Shown: piece after piece, positions 54,918 through 63,710 of the stretch | Numbering within the stretch: position 1 is the stretch's first letter | How the letters are laid out: every line of letters starts with the position of its first letter | Assembly: GCA_014529385.2 (NCBI GenBank) | Contig: CM043963.1 | Location: 70,758,412-70,822,411 of the forward strand | Length of the DNA stretch: 64,000 nucleotides | Direction of reading: 5' to 3' | Source of the DNA: Adiantum capillus-veneris | Lineage: Eukaryota; Streptophyta; Polypodiopsida; Polypodiales; Pteridaceae | Program-made: the position numbers and the translations under genes | Notes under the pieces: model-generated | What the model saw: the letters and a program-made list of their open reading frames with translations, nothing else | Told to the model about the DNA's origin: nothing | Database searches by the model: none

Positions 54918-56066
54918 TGTCAGGAGTTTTTTGGAAGAAGTGATTGCGCATATGTTCATACCCATGCATGGTGCATAGAATAAAGGATTGCCCATTTGCT
55001 AGAGCCAGGTGGTTACGTGGGGCCCACATGTGTACAGGTAGGACAGTGTGTACATAGTGCATCGATTTTCACTATTACCAGTACCACTGTGTTTTTTCTA
55101 CAATAAGGAGGAGTTGGTAGCGCGTAAAACTTCTCGAGGAAGCTATCCGTGGGCCGAATACATGAGGTAAGCAGGTGCGTCAGATGGCATCTAGTGGCGT
55201 CAGGAGGTCGAACGGGGTCAATACTTGCACGCGGAGAAGTATGGACACGACGTGGGTGTTTTCTTGTGATACTTATGCAGAAAGGTCATCATGAGGACCA
55301 CTTTTTGGGGCCACTTCACGTGGTTGCGGGATGCATTATTTGGAAAAACTGAGTGCCAGGTGTGCGGATGATGCAAAAAGGTGACAACTATGCACTGCGA
55401 GGTCAGTTTTTGGCCTGTTCGGGGTCCGTTTGAGGTCATCTAAAACGCCACGGGTGCCCAACTAATAAAGCTAAGTGTGGGAACTGAAAAAATAGAGAGA
55501 AGACCAGAAAAAACGTGGAGAAGAGAGGAGGAACAGCCGCAGGTGTGTTTTTTGGGTTTTTGGAGCCTGTTTTGGCCGTAAACTGCTCATTCGATGTCGG
55601 ATTTGAGCACTTTGACATTGTAGACTGGGGTTTTGGGCCGTTCCGAACGCGATGGCGCTGTCCATTTTGCCAAATTCCTCACTCTTTTTCTGCTGTTTTT
55701 CTGTGTAATCTTCTCCGGTGAGCGAAGCTTCTCCTCCAATTTGTGATTGTATCTGGTATCTTTTACCCATATTGTGTGAGCTGTTTGCCCCATTGGTGTT
55801 GGCCCAAGCTCAATTGTATCTAAACATCAGAAATTCTCCTCTTTTGAGCTGAGTTTTTTTGGGTGTGTGTGTGTGTGTGTGTGTGTCTATCTGTGTGGAG
55901 TGGGCAAGTGGATAATCTCTCTCCTCTCACTCCATAGGTGTGTTTCCTGTCTCGGCCAGGTGTGTTGTGTAAGCCGAGTGGTGCCCCCTAGTGTGTGTGT
56001 GTATCTTCCCAAGAGTGTGTGTCGGGTCGTTATAGAGGCGCTGTGTGTGTTTTCATCCCGCTCACA
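54918..56066 (+). repeat. TRG 5' LTR (1149 bp)
   Basis: Starts TGTCAGGAG, ends CCCGCTCACA, followed by the primer-binding site. A TG microsatellite lies at 55863-55886. Its part 55194-55400 matches the inverted Gy-F arm almost exactly but differs from the 3' LTR at about 9% of positions. Confidence 0.92.
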
Positions 56067-56072
56067 TTCTTT

Positions 56073-56089
56073 TGGCGCCCCCACTGAGG
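56073..56089 (+). other. TRG primer-binding site
   Basis: TGGCGCCCCCACTGAGG begins six bases after the LTR end. The tRNA is not assigned. Confidence 0.7.
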
Positions 56090-56139
56090 ATCTTCTTCGA
56101 GTACCTTCTGCTTCGAGCTTCAAGCTTCGAGATTCGGGA

Positions 56140-56208
56140 TTACAGGTTGCAGGTTGCAGATTGCAGATTACAGGTTACAGGTTACAGGTTATAGGTACAG
56201 GTACAGGT
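56140..56208 (+). repeat. TRG leader short tandem array
   Basis: About eight 7-bp units (TTACAGG, TTGCAGG, TTGCAGA, TTATAGG) followed by two TACAGG units, about 50 bp after the primer-binding site. Related TACAGGT copies recur at 56220-56227 and 56537-56543. Position in the leader would suit a packaging or structural element. Confidence 0.7.
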
Positions 56209-56820
56209 GATTCACACAGGTACAGGTAGCTGGAGTACAGTGATATACTAGAAGTGATGTCACTTGCAGTTGTTGTGGGAATGCATCACTTCGCGCCTAT
56301 TTGAGCGCATTGTCTGTTGGATTGTACGTTACTTGTGGAAACTGCCATTGTACGCATTTGTGGAGCCATACTTGGTTGTATTTGGCAGTCCCAGCCATTT
56401 CTGAGACTTGGTCTGGAAGATAGTCATTTCTGAGACTTGACTATATGCGATTTGCATTAGCCTTCGTGTGAGGGTCGATAGCGTGAGGTTTTTATTGAGC
56501 TGGGGGATTCTCAAATGTGGAGATCCTTTCGGTGATACAGGTAGCTGGAGCACCCTTTTTGTGACCTCGCCATAGGCTATGTACTAGTGAGCCCTACTTG
56601 ATGCTCGGGTTCTATTGTTGGCAGTTTATGCATACATAGACAGTCTATATTTTGGGTTCCTACTGCTCTACTTCTGGGGAAACTCTGTCGAAATTTTCCC
56701 AAGTTATGATGGCTGGTTTTTTGGTATTTTGAGCCATTTATGCTGTTATGCTGCTGAAATTCTGACAGAATCAGAGGATAAGTCAGGTTTGCTCTCTTGG
56801 GAGCTTCATGGTTGGCTTTA
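56209..56820 (+). other. TRG 5' leader
   Basis: Untranslated leader between the tandem array and the small ORF. The frame 56615-56821 is hydrophobic but has no relative in the window, so I do not call it. Confidence 0.5.
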
Positions 56821-57039
56821 ATGGATGATCAAAATGGCCCTCAATTCACTCCTTTTCATTTAACTCAGAGAATCCAGATAAATGTTCATGTGTCCAGGAA
56901 GATTTTTTTCCAGCAGCACATAGTCTTTATGTTTGGGCCAAGAAGATTACGAGAGAGCTTGGAATGTCCTTTGCCTGTTGTAATTCCGATGATCAACTAT
57001 GAAAACTCATTTGATGTGCATGTGTTTGTCCTTATCTAA
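56821..57039 (+). CDS. TRG leader small ORF C (72 aa)
   Basis: An ORF of 72 codons, 103 bp before gag. It aligns gap-free with Gy-B ORF A: about 36 of 72 residues identical, core INVHVSRKIFFQQHIVFMFG (20-39), FGPRRL, IPMINY (55-60) and NSFDV (62-66). The in-frame Met at 56797 is 8 codons upstream; I choose 56821 because it gives exactly the length of ORF A. Leader position upstream of gag is the same as in Gy-B. Unknown family and function. Confidence 0.62.
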   Translation: MDDQNGPQFTPFHLTQRIQINVHVSRKIFFQQHIVFMFGPRRLRESLECPLPVVIPMINYENSFDVHVFVLI

Positions 57040-57142
57040 AGCTGAGCTCCATTGAAGTTTCTGGGGATTGAGTCAGTCAAAAGTTGTGGGTTCTTGCACG
57101 TGTGTTTGAAGGGGTTCTCAAAGCATTGTAACTTGGGTAGCC

Positions 57143-58633
57143 ATGGCTTTCTCTTATCCGGAATTTCATGGAAGAAGTGGTGAAGATGCGGAAGACTTTT
57201 TGGAGCAAGTCGAGGTGGCATGCATAAGCAACAATATGTGTGATGAGGAGAAGATTTTGAGGCTATTTGGATTGCTTTTGAAAGATGAGGCCCGTGTTTG
57301 GTTCATGGATTTGGAAGCTAACGAAGCAGTGGCTTCTTCTTATGGTTTGAGTCTTGACAAGTTTATAGAAGCTTTTTTAGAGCGTTTCCAGGTTTTTGAA
57401 GATGCAAATGCAGTATGGAATGAGCTCAATGCTCTTAAGCAAGGTTCTTGTCAAGGTGTTGATGCCTATGTTCAAGGTTTTACAGATTTATGGACTCGTT
57501 GGTGTGTTGCTCTTAAGGATGAGACCCCCCCTTGTTCATTGAAGAAAAGTTCTTTTGTTGATGGTTTGTCACCTTGGTTGAGGTTCGAGGTTGAGATGAA
57601 GATGCCCGAGTCTTTTGAAGATGCGGTATGCATTGCAAAGCACAAGGAATGGAAGTTTAAGCGTCTTGAGAAACATGGTATCAGTACAGGTATGCATGTG
57701 CAAAATGGATTTGGCATGGAAGATGAAGTTAAGCCTAAGCAGGTGAAAAGTAGCCTATCCTATGATGTTTCTCGTTTCTTCCCAAGGTCTATTGTGAAGC
57801 GTAAAGAGGTCTTGCAGGTTGACATGTTTCTGGAAGAGCCTAAAGAGGTGAGTAATGCTTTGGATACAGGATTGAAAAGTCTTGAAGAGGATGCATTGGC
57901 TACTTGTGTACCTTGTGATTCTGGGTGTGAGTGTGAGGTTGAGGTTATTGATGATGATCACGTATCTTTGGATACTAGTTCCTTGGAAATTAGGGAAGAG
58001 GGCAAGGTTGAGAGCCATTTTGTGGATTTGTTGGATGTGGAGCCTGTTTTGAAGCCATATTTTGATGTATGTGCAGTGATTGAACCGATTTATGAGCATG
58101 ATTGTGGCGTAGAGCAGAGATCTGTATTCTTGGAGACTGATGAACCCATGCTAGAAGCTATGGATAGTGGTGATAGCCATGATTATGATGTGGATGAAGT
58201 TATGTGTGATGATGAGTATGCTTATGATGATGAGAAGGGGTTTGGCATATATGAGTCCAATCTCAGCTATGTGGATGCCTATGCTAGGGATATGTGTGTT
58301 GCGGGGATACTCTTGTGCTTTGGATATCAACAACTTTACCTTCACACAATGCTTTTAGCTACTTGGGTGCATGATTTGCAGGTTGTTGCTATGGCTGGTG
58401 AAGCCAAGATGCCAGGTGATGAGTCACTTGAGTTGTCTCTATCGGTTGGGTTGAATGTGGCATGCAATATTTATGCTTTTGGAACTCCAGACAGGGAGGA
58501 TGTGTTAGTTGGATATGCCTATGGTGCATTTTGGTTGATTGTTGACAAATGTAGATGTGGTGTTATGATTCTTCTTGTGAATCAGGCAATATGCCTTTGG
58601 CCTTTTGATCCACGTGGAATGAGCATCTACTAG
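57143..58633 (+). CDS. TRG Gag (496 aa)
   Basis: An intact gag ORF beginning at the first Met after the leader ORF. The retrotransposon gag capsid region is at about residues 5-165: YPEFHGRSGEDAEDFLEQVE, LFGLLLKDEARVWFMDLEAN, FLERFQVFEDANAVWNELNA and VQGFTDLWTRWCVALKDETP. A variable acidic region follows (about 230-380, with Cys-rich CVPCDSGCECEVEVI). I see no CCHC zinc knuckle and no protease motif. It would form particles able to package TRG RNA, depending on Gy-F type Pol for all enzymes. Being open over 496 codons while neighbouring pol genes are broken is notable. Confidence 0.9.
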   Translation: MAFSYPEFHGRSGEDAEDFLEQVEVACISNNMCDEEKILRLFGLLLKDEARVWFMDLEANEAVASSYGLSLDKFIEAFLERFQVFEDANAVWNELNALKQGSCQGVDAYVQGFTDLWTRWCVALKDETPPCSLKKSSFVDGLSPWLRFEVEMKMPESFEDAVCIAKHKEWKFKRLEKHGISTGMHVQNGFGMEDEVKPKQVKSSLSYDVSRFFPRSIVKRKEVLQVDMFLEEPKEVSNALDTGLKSLEEDALATCVPCDSGCECEVEVIDDDHVSLDTSSLEIREEGKVESHFVDLLDVEPVLKPYFDVCAVIEPIYEHDCGVEQRSVFLETDEPMLEAMDSGDSHDYDVDEVMCDDEYAYDDEKGFGIYESNLSYVDAYARDMCVAGILLCFGYQQLYLHTMLLATWVHDLQVVAMAGEAKMPGDESLELSLSVGLNVACNIYAFGTPDREDVLVGYAYGAFWLIVDKCRCGVMILLVNQAICLWPFDPRGMSIY

Positions 58634-58683
58634 TGCTTCTGCTGAGCATGAATGCTCTAGCAGGCTAGGCGGTGGGCAAATTA
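58634..58683 (+). other. Remnant of pol end and PPT region of TRG
   Basis: CTTCTGCTGAGCATGAATGC...CTAGG.GGTGGGCAAATTA matches the region before the Gy-F LTR (60120-60175 on the minus strand). It retains the cis-sequence needed for plus-strand priming. Confidence 0.75.
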
Positions 58684-59627
58684 TGTCAAGAGTTTTTTGG
58701 AAGAAGTGATTGCGCATATGTTCATACCCATGCATGGTGCATAGAATAAAGGATTGCCCATTTGCTAGAGCCAGGTGGTTACGTGGGGCCCACATGTGTA
58801 CAGGTAGGACAGTGTGTACATAGTGCATCGATTTTCACTATTACCAGTACCACTGTGTTTTTTCTACAATAAGGAGGAGTTGGTAGCGCGTAAAACTTCT
58901 CAAGGAATCTATCCGCGGGCCGACGACATGAGGTAAGCAGGTGCGTCAGATGGCATCTAGTGGCGTCAGGAGGGCGAACGGGGTCAATATTTGCACGCGG
59001 ATGAGGACGGACACAACGTGGGTGTTTGCTTGTGAGAATTATGCAGAAAGGTCATCATGAGGACCTTTTTTTGGGGCCACTTCACGTGGTGGCGAGATGC
59101 ATTATTGGGAAAAAGCTGAGTGCCAGGTGTGCGAATGATGCAAAAAGGTGACAATTATGCACTGCGAGGTCAGTTTTTGGCCTGTTCGGGGTCCGTTTGA
59201 GGTCATCTAAAAGGCCAAGGGTGCCCAACTAATAAAGCTAAGTGTGGGAACTGAAAAAACAGAGAGAAGACTAGAAAAAACGTGGAGAAGAGAGGAGGAA
59301 CAGCCGCAGGTGTGTTTTTTGGGTTTTTGGAGCCTGTTTTGGCCGTAAACTGCTCATCCGATGTCGGATTTGAGCACTTTGACATTGTAGACTGGGGTTT
59401 TGGGCCGTTCCGAACACGATGGCGCTGTCCATTTTGCCAAATTCCTCACTCTTTTTCTGCTGTTTTTCTGTGTAATCTTCTCCGGTGAGCGAAGCTTCTC
59501 CTCCAATTTGTGATTGTATCTGGTATCTTTTACCCATATTGTGTGAGCTGTTTGCCCCATTGGTGTTGGCCCAAGCTCAATTGTATCTAAACATCAGAAA
59601 TTCTCCTCTTTTGAGCTGAGTTTTTTT

Positions 59628-59662
<35 letters not shown>

Positions 59663-59837
59663 TGTGTGGAGTGGGCAAGTGGATAATCTCTCTCCTCTCA
59701 CTCCATAGGTGTGTTTCCTGTCTCGGCCAGGTGTGTTGTGTAAGCCGAGTGGTGCCCCCTAGTGTGTGTGTGTATCTTCCCAAGAGTGTGTGTCGGGTCG
59801 TTATAGAGGTGCTGTGTGTGTTTTCATCCCGCTCACA
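58684..59837 (+). repeat. TRG 3' LTR (1154 bp)
   Basis: Starts TGTCAAGAG, ends CCCGCTCACA. About 1% different from the 5' LTR over 55560-56060 but about 9% over the region equivalent to 55194-55400. It has a longer TG tract (59632-59662). Confidence 0.92.
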
Positions 59838-60119
59838 ATGCCACTCGATGCCATCTAACGCACCTGCTTACCTCATGTCGTCGGCCCGCGGATAGCTTCC
59901 TCGAGACGTTTTATGCGCTACCAACTCCTCCTTATTGTAGAAAAAACACACTGGTATTGGTAATATTGAAAATCGATGCACTATGTACACCCTGTCCTAC
60001 CTGTACACATGTGTGCCCCACGTAACCACCTGGCTCTGAAAAATGGGCAATTATTTATTTGATGCACCATGCATGTATATGTACATATGCGCAACCCTTG
60101 CTCCAAAAAACTCCTGACA
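59838..60119 (-). repeat. Gy-F 3' LTR, proximal part
   Basis: Reverse-complement of the first ~280 bp of the TRG LTR, ending (minus-strand start) TGTCAGGAG at 60119. Clearly diverged from the TRG copies. Confidence 0.85.
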
Positions 60120-60138
60120 TAATTTGCCCATCCCCTAG
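60120..60138 (-). other. Gy-F polypurine region
   Basis: On the minus strand CTAGGGGATGGGCAAATTA precedes the LTR. It is purine-rich but ends in CAAATTA, as does TRG. Confidence 0.6.
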
Positions 60139-60147
60139 ACTGCTAGA

Positions 60148-61310
60148 TCATTCATGATCAGCAGCAGCAAAGAGAGATATGAGACTCGCCGCATCATAGG
60201 TCTCCTCATCCCTCACCAACACTGCTTGATCCACAGACAAGTCATCTTGCTCCACCATCATCAATCTAGCATGATACAATTTAAGACGCAATCCATTTAC
60301 CCTTGAATTATGTAGAACACCATCCAGGTTAGCTAGCTGATATGTGCCATTTGGAAAACACTCCACTACCTTGAAAGGGCCTTCCCACTTAATCTGAAAC
60401 TTCTTTTGGAAGGTGTTGTCCAACTTACTGTTGTAACGCAAAACTAAGTCATGCTTCTTGATACCCTTACTTTTGACCTTTTCATTTATCTTTGACAAAG
60501 CCTTATCCTGCATCTGCCCATAATGCTCCAATGCGCTCATCCTATCCAACTGAACCTCTTGTAACTGCAAGAGCCTCTCTTTGAATGCATCACTAGGCGG
60601 CCCAAGCAACTTCTCTAACATCTTGACTGCAGGCAACTCTACCTCCACAGGCAATAGTGCTTCCTTTCCATACACCAAATGAAATGGAGTAAACCCTGTA
60701 CCTGTCTTTCACCGAAGTACGGTAAGCCCATAATGCACTAGGCAATTCCCAATCCCAATTCTTTCCTTGGTGCTCTGCACTTTCGAAAGAATCTGTACCA
60801 ACCGCCATTGAATCTTTCATTTAAGCCCATTACACTGTGGGTAATAAGGAGTGGTTATGCTAGTGCCTAATCTTCATCTTTGCGCATAATAAGTCTAGCA
60901 GTTTAGCTCTAAATCCTGGCCCCTTATCTGAAAGTAGCTCTAATGGCACCCCAAACTTGCAACATATTTCATCATACACAAATTTTTGCCACATCCTTTG
61001 CAGTGATTTGTTTTACCGCTATAGCCTCTGTCCATCTAGAAAGATAGTCCCTCTGCCGTCAAGATAAAGCTTTTTGCCCCTGCTTGTGAAGTAACCGGGC
61101 CTATTGCATCAATCCCCCACTTTTCAAACACATCAACGCCATAATCGATTTTCGTAGCTCTGGCTTCAACACTCTCTTCCCAAATGCTTGACACCGAATG
61201 CAAGACCTACACCAATGGTGAACATCCTTGTGCAAACTAGCCAGACATACCCCTCTTGCAAGATCTTATGCAAAGTGATCTTTAAGAGCAAATGGCCGCC
61301 ACATGCGCCT
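60148..61310 (-). pseudogene. Gy-F integrase
   Basis: The C-terminal part is open (60678-60148): FHLVYGKEALLPVEVELP region, LVLRYNSKLDNTFQKKFQIK, WEGPFKVVECFPNGTYQLAN. The core (about 61120-60680) is broken by frameshifts. GIDAIGPVTS (catalytic Asp), ITTPYYPQCNG and WDWELPSALWAYRTS are still readable. The zinc-binding part is around 61250-61170 (EGACGGH...), its Cys pair also shifted. Confidence 0.8.
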
Positions 61311-62186
61311 TCATGATTCTCTTCCAACACTCTGTAAAGCTCCTTTCTCCCCGCCAAGTACACACGTCTCAAACACGAGATCAGCCCCTTTCATGTATAA
61401 GACATCACCAATCAATTTGTACCTGTATGCTCTATGCACAAAACCATACTTCTTAGACTTCTGAATCTCCTTTGGAATGATTCCTGTTAGCAAGAACTCC
61501 TCTTCTTGAGCCAAACTTTCCCGGCCATGATAAAGAGGTAAAGTGGTCCTCAACACAAATAGCTCCCCAATCATGCTTTGAGCTGCTTCATGTGCCTCTC
61601 CATTTAGAGCACGTTCAATGTGTCTGATGCTCCATGCTTCAAACTTTTTTAACAGGCCTTTAATTCTGAAGCACATTTCCTTCAATGAGGTGTTCTTGCT
61701 CTTCCACACACCCAGCACTTGCTTCACCACTAACAAGGCATCACCTTTTATGCTCAGCCTTCGAACCCCATGCTTCAAAAAAATGTGTAATCCGGCTTCC
61801 AGAGTAGCATATTCAGCCTCATTGTTACTATGAGCATCCAATTTGAACCCTCTCTTGCATACTAGCTTCCCCTCTAGATCATAAAGTGCTATACCCCCTG
61901 AAGCTGTATCATGGCTCTTTCTGTATGAACCATCAAAGAAAAACACATGTGCATTGCTCATCTGTGGCACTTCTTCAACTACCTTTCTCACCACCTCTTC
62001 CTTAACAATAAGGGGATTCTCCTTGTAGATCAACAAATCAGCTAGGGTAGCCCTTGTACTATCTTCCACTAGAAAAGAGAACTCAAACTCTTGCAGCTCA
62101 ATTACCCATTTCTTCACCACATTTGACATGTTAGTGCCATTAATTAACTGTGGCAAAAAGGCATAACTAGTCAAGAAAACAAAAGG
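61311..62186 (-). pseudogene. Gy-F archaeal-type RNase H and integrase linker
   Basis: The frame (287 codons, 62174-61311) carries HVFFFDGSYRKSHDTASGGI (catalytic Asp near residue 86), NNEAEYATLEAGLHIFLKHG (catalytic Glu) and IKGDALLVVKQVLGVWKSKN (Asp), then the linker that leads to integrase. This second RNase H is not the usual gypsy type. It corresponds to the split domain in Gy-A. The TGA at 62187-62189 separates it from RT-RNase H. Confidence 0.85.
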
Positions 62187-63212
62187 TCATGGTAGCAAAT
62201 AATGACGAAATCGTTGACAAGCAAATATTACACTAGCCATCACTGGCTCTACTTCCGAGAACTTTCTCTCCGCTACCAACTTCACTCGGCTTGCACAATA
62301 CACTAGCCACATATAATGGCTGCCCTTCCCCTTTTGCAATAGCATGGCTCCAATGGCATCATCCCCTACTGATGGATTTACATAAAACACTTTCTCCCAA
62401 TCAGGAGCCTGCATGGCTGACAACCCCCCTAACACCTCTTTCACCTCTTGAAACACTTCTTCACACTTGTCATCCCATTGCAATGGATCATGCTTTGCCA
62501 CTTGCTGTAATGGATAAAGAAGCTGCAAAGAAAATGGAATAAACCGTGCCATGTACTTCACTTTGTGTATAAAAGTTGCCAATTGCTTCGTACTCGTAGG
62601 TGATGGAAGAAGAATAATAGACTTAACCTTATCTGGATCAGCCTCAATGCCATTTTCTGACACCATATGGCCCAATAACTTCACCCTTGGGTATGCTAGA
62701 TGACATTTCTTTGGATTTAGTTGTCCTCCACATTCATCATATCGAGCCAATACCATCTGCAACTTCTCATGGTGTTCAGCCCTACTGCTATAAACAAAGA
62801 AGTCATCCATAAAAGCTTTAACACAACTACCAATGAATGGTTCCAACACCCAATTTGCTCTCTCTTGATAGAAGGAAGGTCCATTTGACAACCCAAATGG
62901 CAATACTGTGTAGCAATAGTAGCCCCATGGCATAATAAAAGTGGTCTTTGTGCGGTCTTTAAGAGCAATCTTCAATTGAAAATAGCCTGAAAAACCATCA
63001 CACCCACTGTACCTCTCATAACCTGCCATTGAATCCAAGATCTGATCGATGAATGGAAGAGGATATGGGTTCTTCTTAGTGGCTGTGTTTAAGGGTTTAA
63101 AATCTACACAAATTCTCCACTTCCCATCCTTCTTTGGAATGACTACAACTGGACTCACCCATTTCGTGGTCTCCACAGGGACTATGAACCCTGCCTTCAA
63201 CAACTTGTCCAC
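62187..63212 (-). pseudogene. Gy-F reverse transcriptase-RNase H
   Basis: An open frame of 341 codons. RT: VIPKKDGKWRICVDFKPLNT, CDGFSGYFQLK (first catalytic Asp), LPFGLSNGPSFYQER, and FMDD at 134-137. RNase H (gypsy type) from about 270 (GDDAIGAMLLQKG; ERKFSEVEPVMASVIFACQR). TAG at 63213-63215 divides it from the N-terminal linker, and TGA at 62187-62189 from the archaeal-type RNase H. Confidence 0.92.
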
Positions 63213-63710
63213 CTATTCTCGCAAGGCTTCCATTTTCTCTTGACCCATCCTTCTTAGCCTTTGCCACACTGGCTTAGCACCTTCTTTCAGCTCTATATAC
63301 ATCTCTTCACCCTTGAACCCTCTGATCTCTTCATATGAAGTAATGAACAAATTAGGAAAACTAGCCAGCATGTGCAAATATATATCCTTCTCCATAGCTG
63401 AGAGGTCTCCACTGATCATTTGTGTCATCAATTCCTGCTTCTTTGACAACTCAACCTTGGTTTGCATCAGCCCTTCAATCACTTCATAAGGCCCTTCACT
63501 TTCATCTTCAACCTCATTCGTAAATGCAAATAAACCAAACTCCTGGATTTCTTTGTCCATCAAAAGAAATGCAACATCAGCATCCTCATCACTACTGGTA
63601 GTGCTATCACTGTCCACATCTGTCACCATGGAAGAGTCTTCATCACTAGACTCATCCTCATCTTCATAAAGCTCCTCTAATCGTTTCCTTGTGTCCATAT
63701 TATGAAGCTT
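63213..63710 (-). pseudogene. Gy-F protease-RT linker and RT N-terminus
   Basis: An acidic linker (YEDEDESSDEDSSMVTDVDS), then LHMLASFPNLFITSYEEIRG and KPVWQRLRRMGQEKMEALRE, the segment before the RT palm. In phase with RT after the TAG at 63213, and in phase with the protease before the TAG at 63711. Confidence 0.8.

Larger units (their letters stand above)
54918..59837 (+). mobile_element. TRG: gag-only LTR element nested in the Gy-F 3' LTR
   Basis: Two 1.15-kb LTRs, a primer-binding site, a leader ORF and a single gag ORF but no protease, RT or integrase. The last ~55 bp before the 3' LTR match the end of the Gy-F pol region, and LTRs are of the same family, so TRG is a non-autonomous derivative of Gy-F type elements. 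It inserted in the opposite orientation inside the Gy-F LTR; flanks are (G)ACGC on the left and ATGC on the right, fitting a 4-bp duplication with one change. Such gag-only elements are known in plants as TR-GAG. Confidence 0.9.

Noticed and set aside
54762-55352. Apparent pair of divergent homologous genes
   Set aside because: They are shadow ORFs of the inverted LTR arms.
55515-55721. ORF conserved in all TRG/Gy-F LTR copies (also 59282-59488 and 54405-54599 reversed)
   Set aside because: Open frames also exist on the opposite strand in the same place, there is no homologue outside these LTRs, and it lies within highly similar LTR DNA, so conservation is not informative.
56615-56821. Hydrophobic 68-codon ORF upstream of ORF C
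   Set aside because: It has no relative in the window and ends where ORF C begins; no support as a gene beyond being open.
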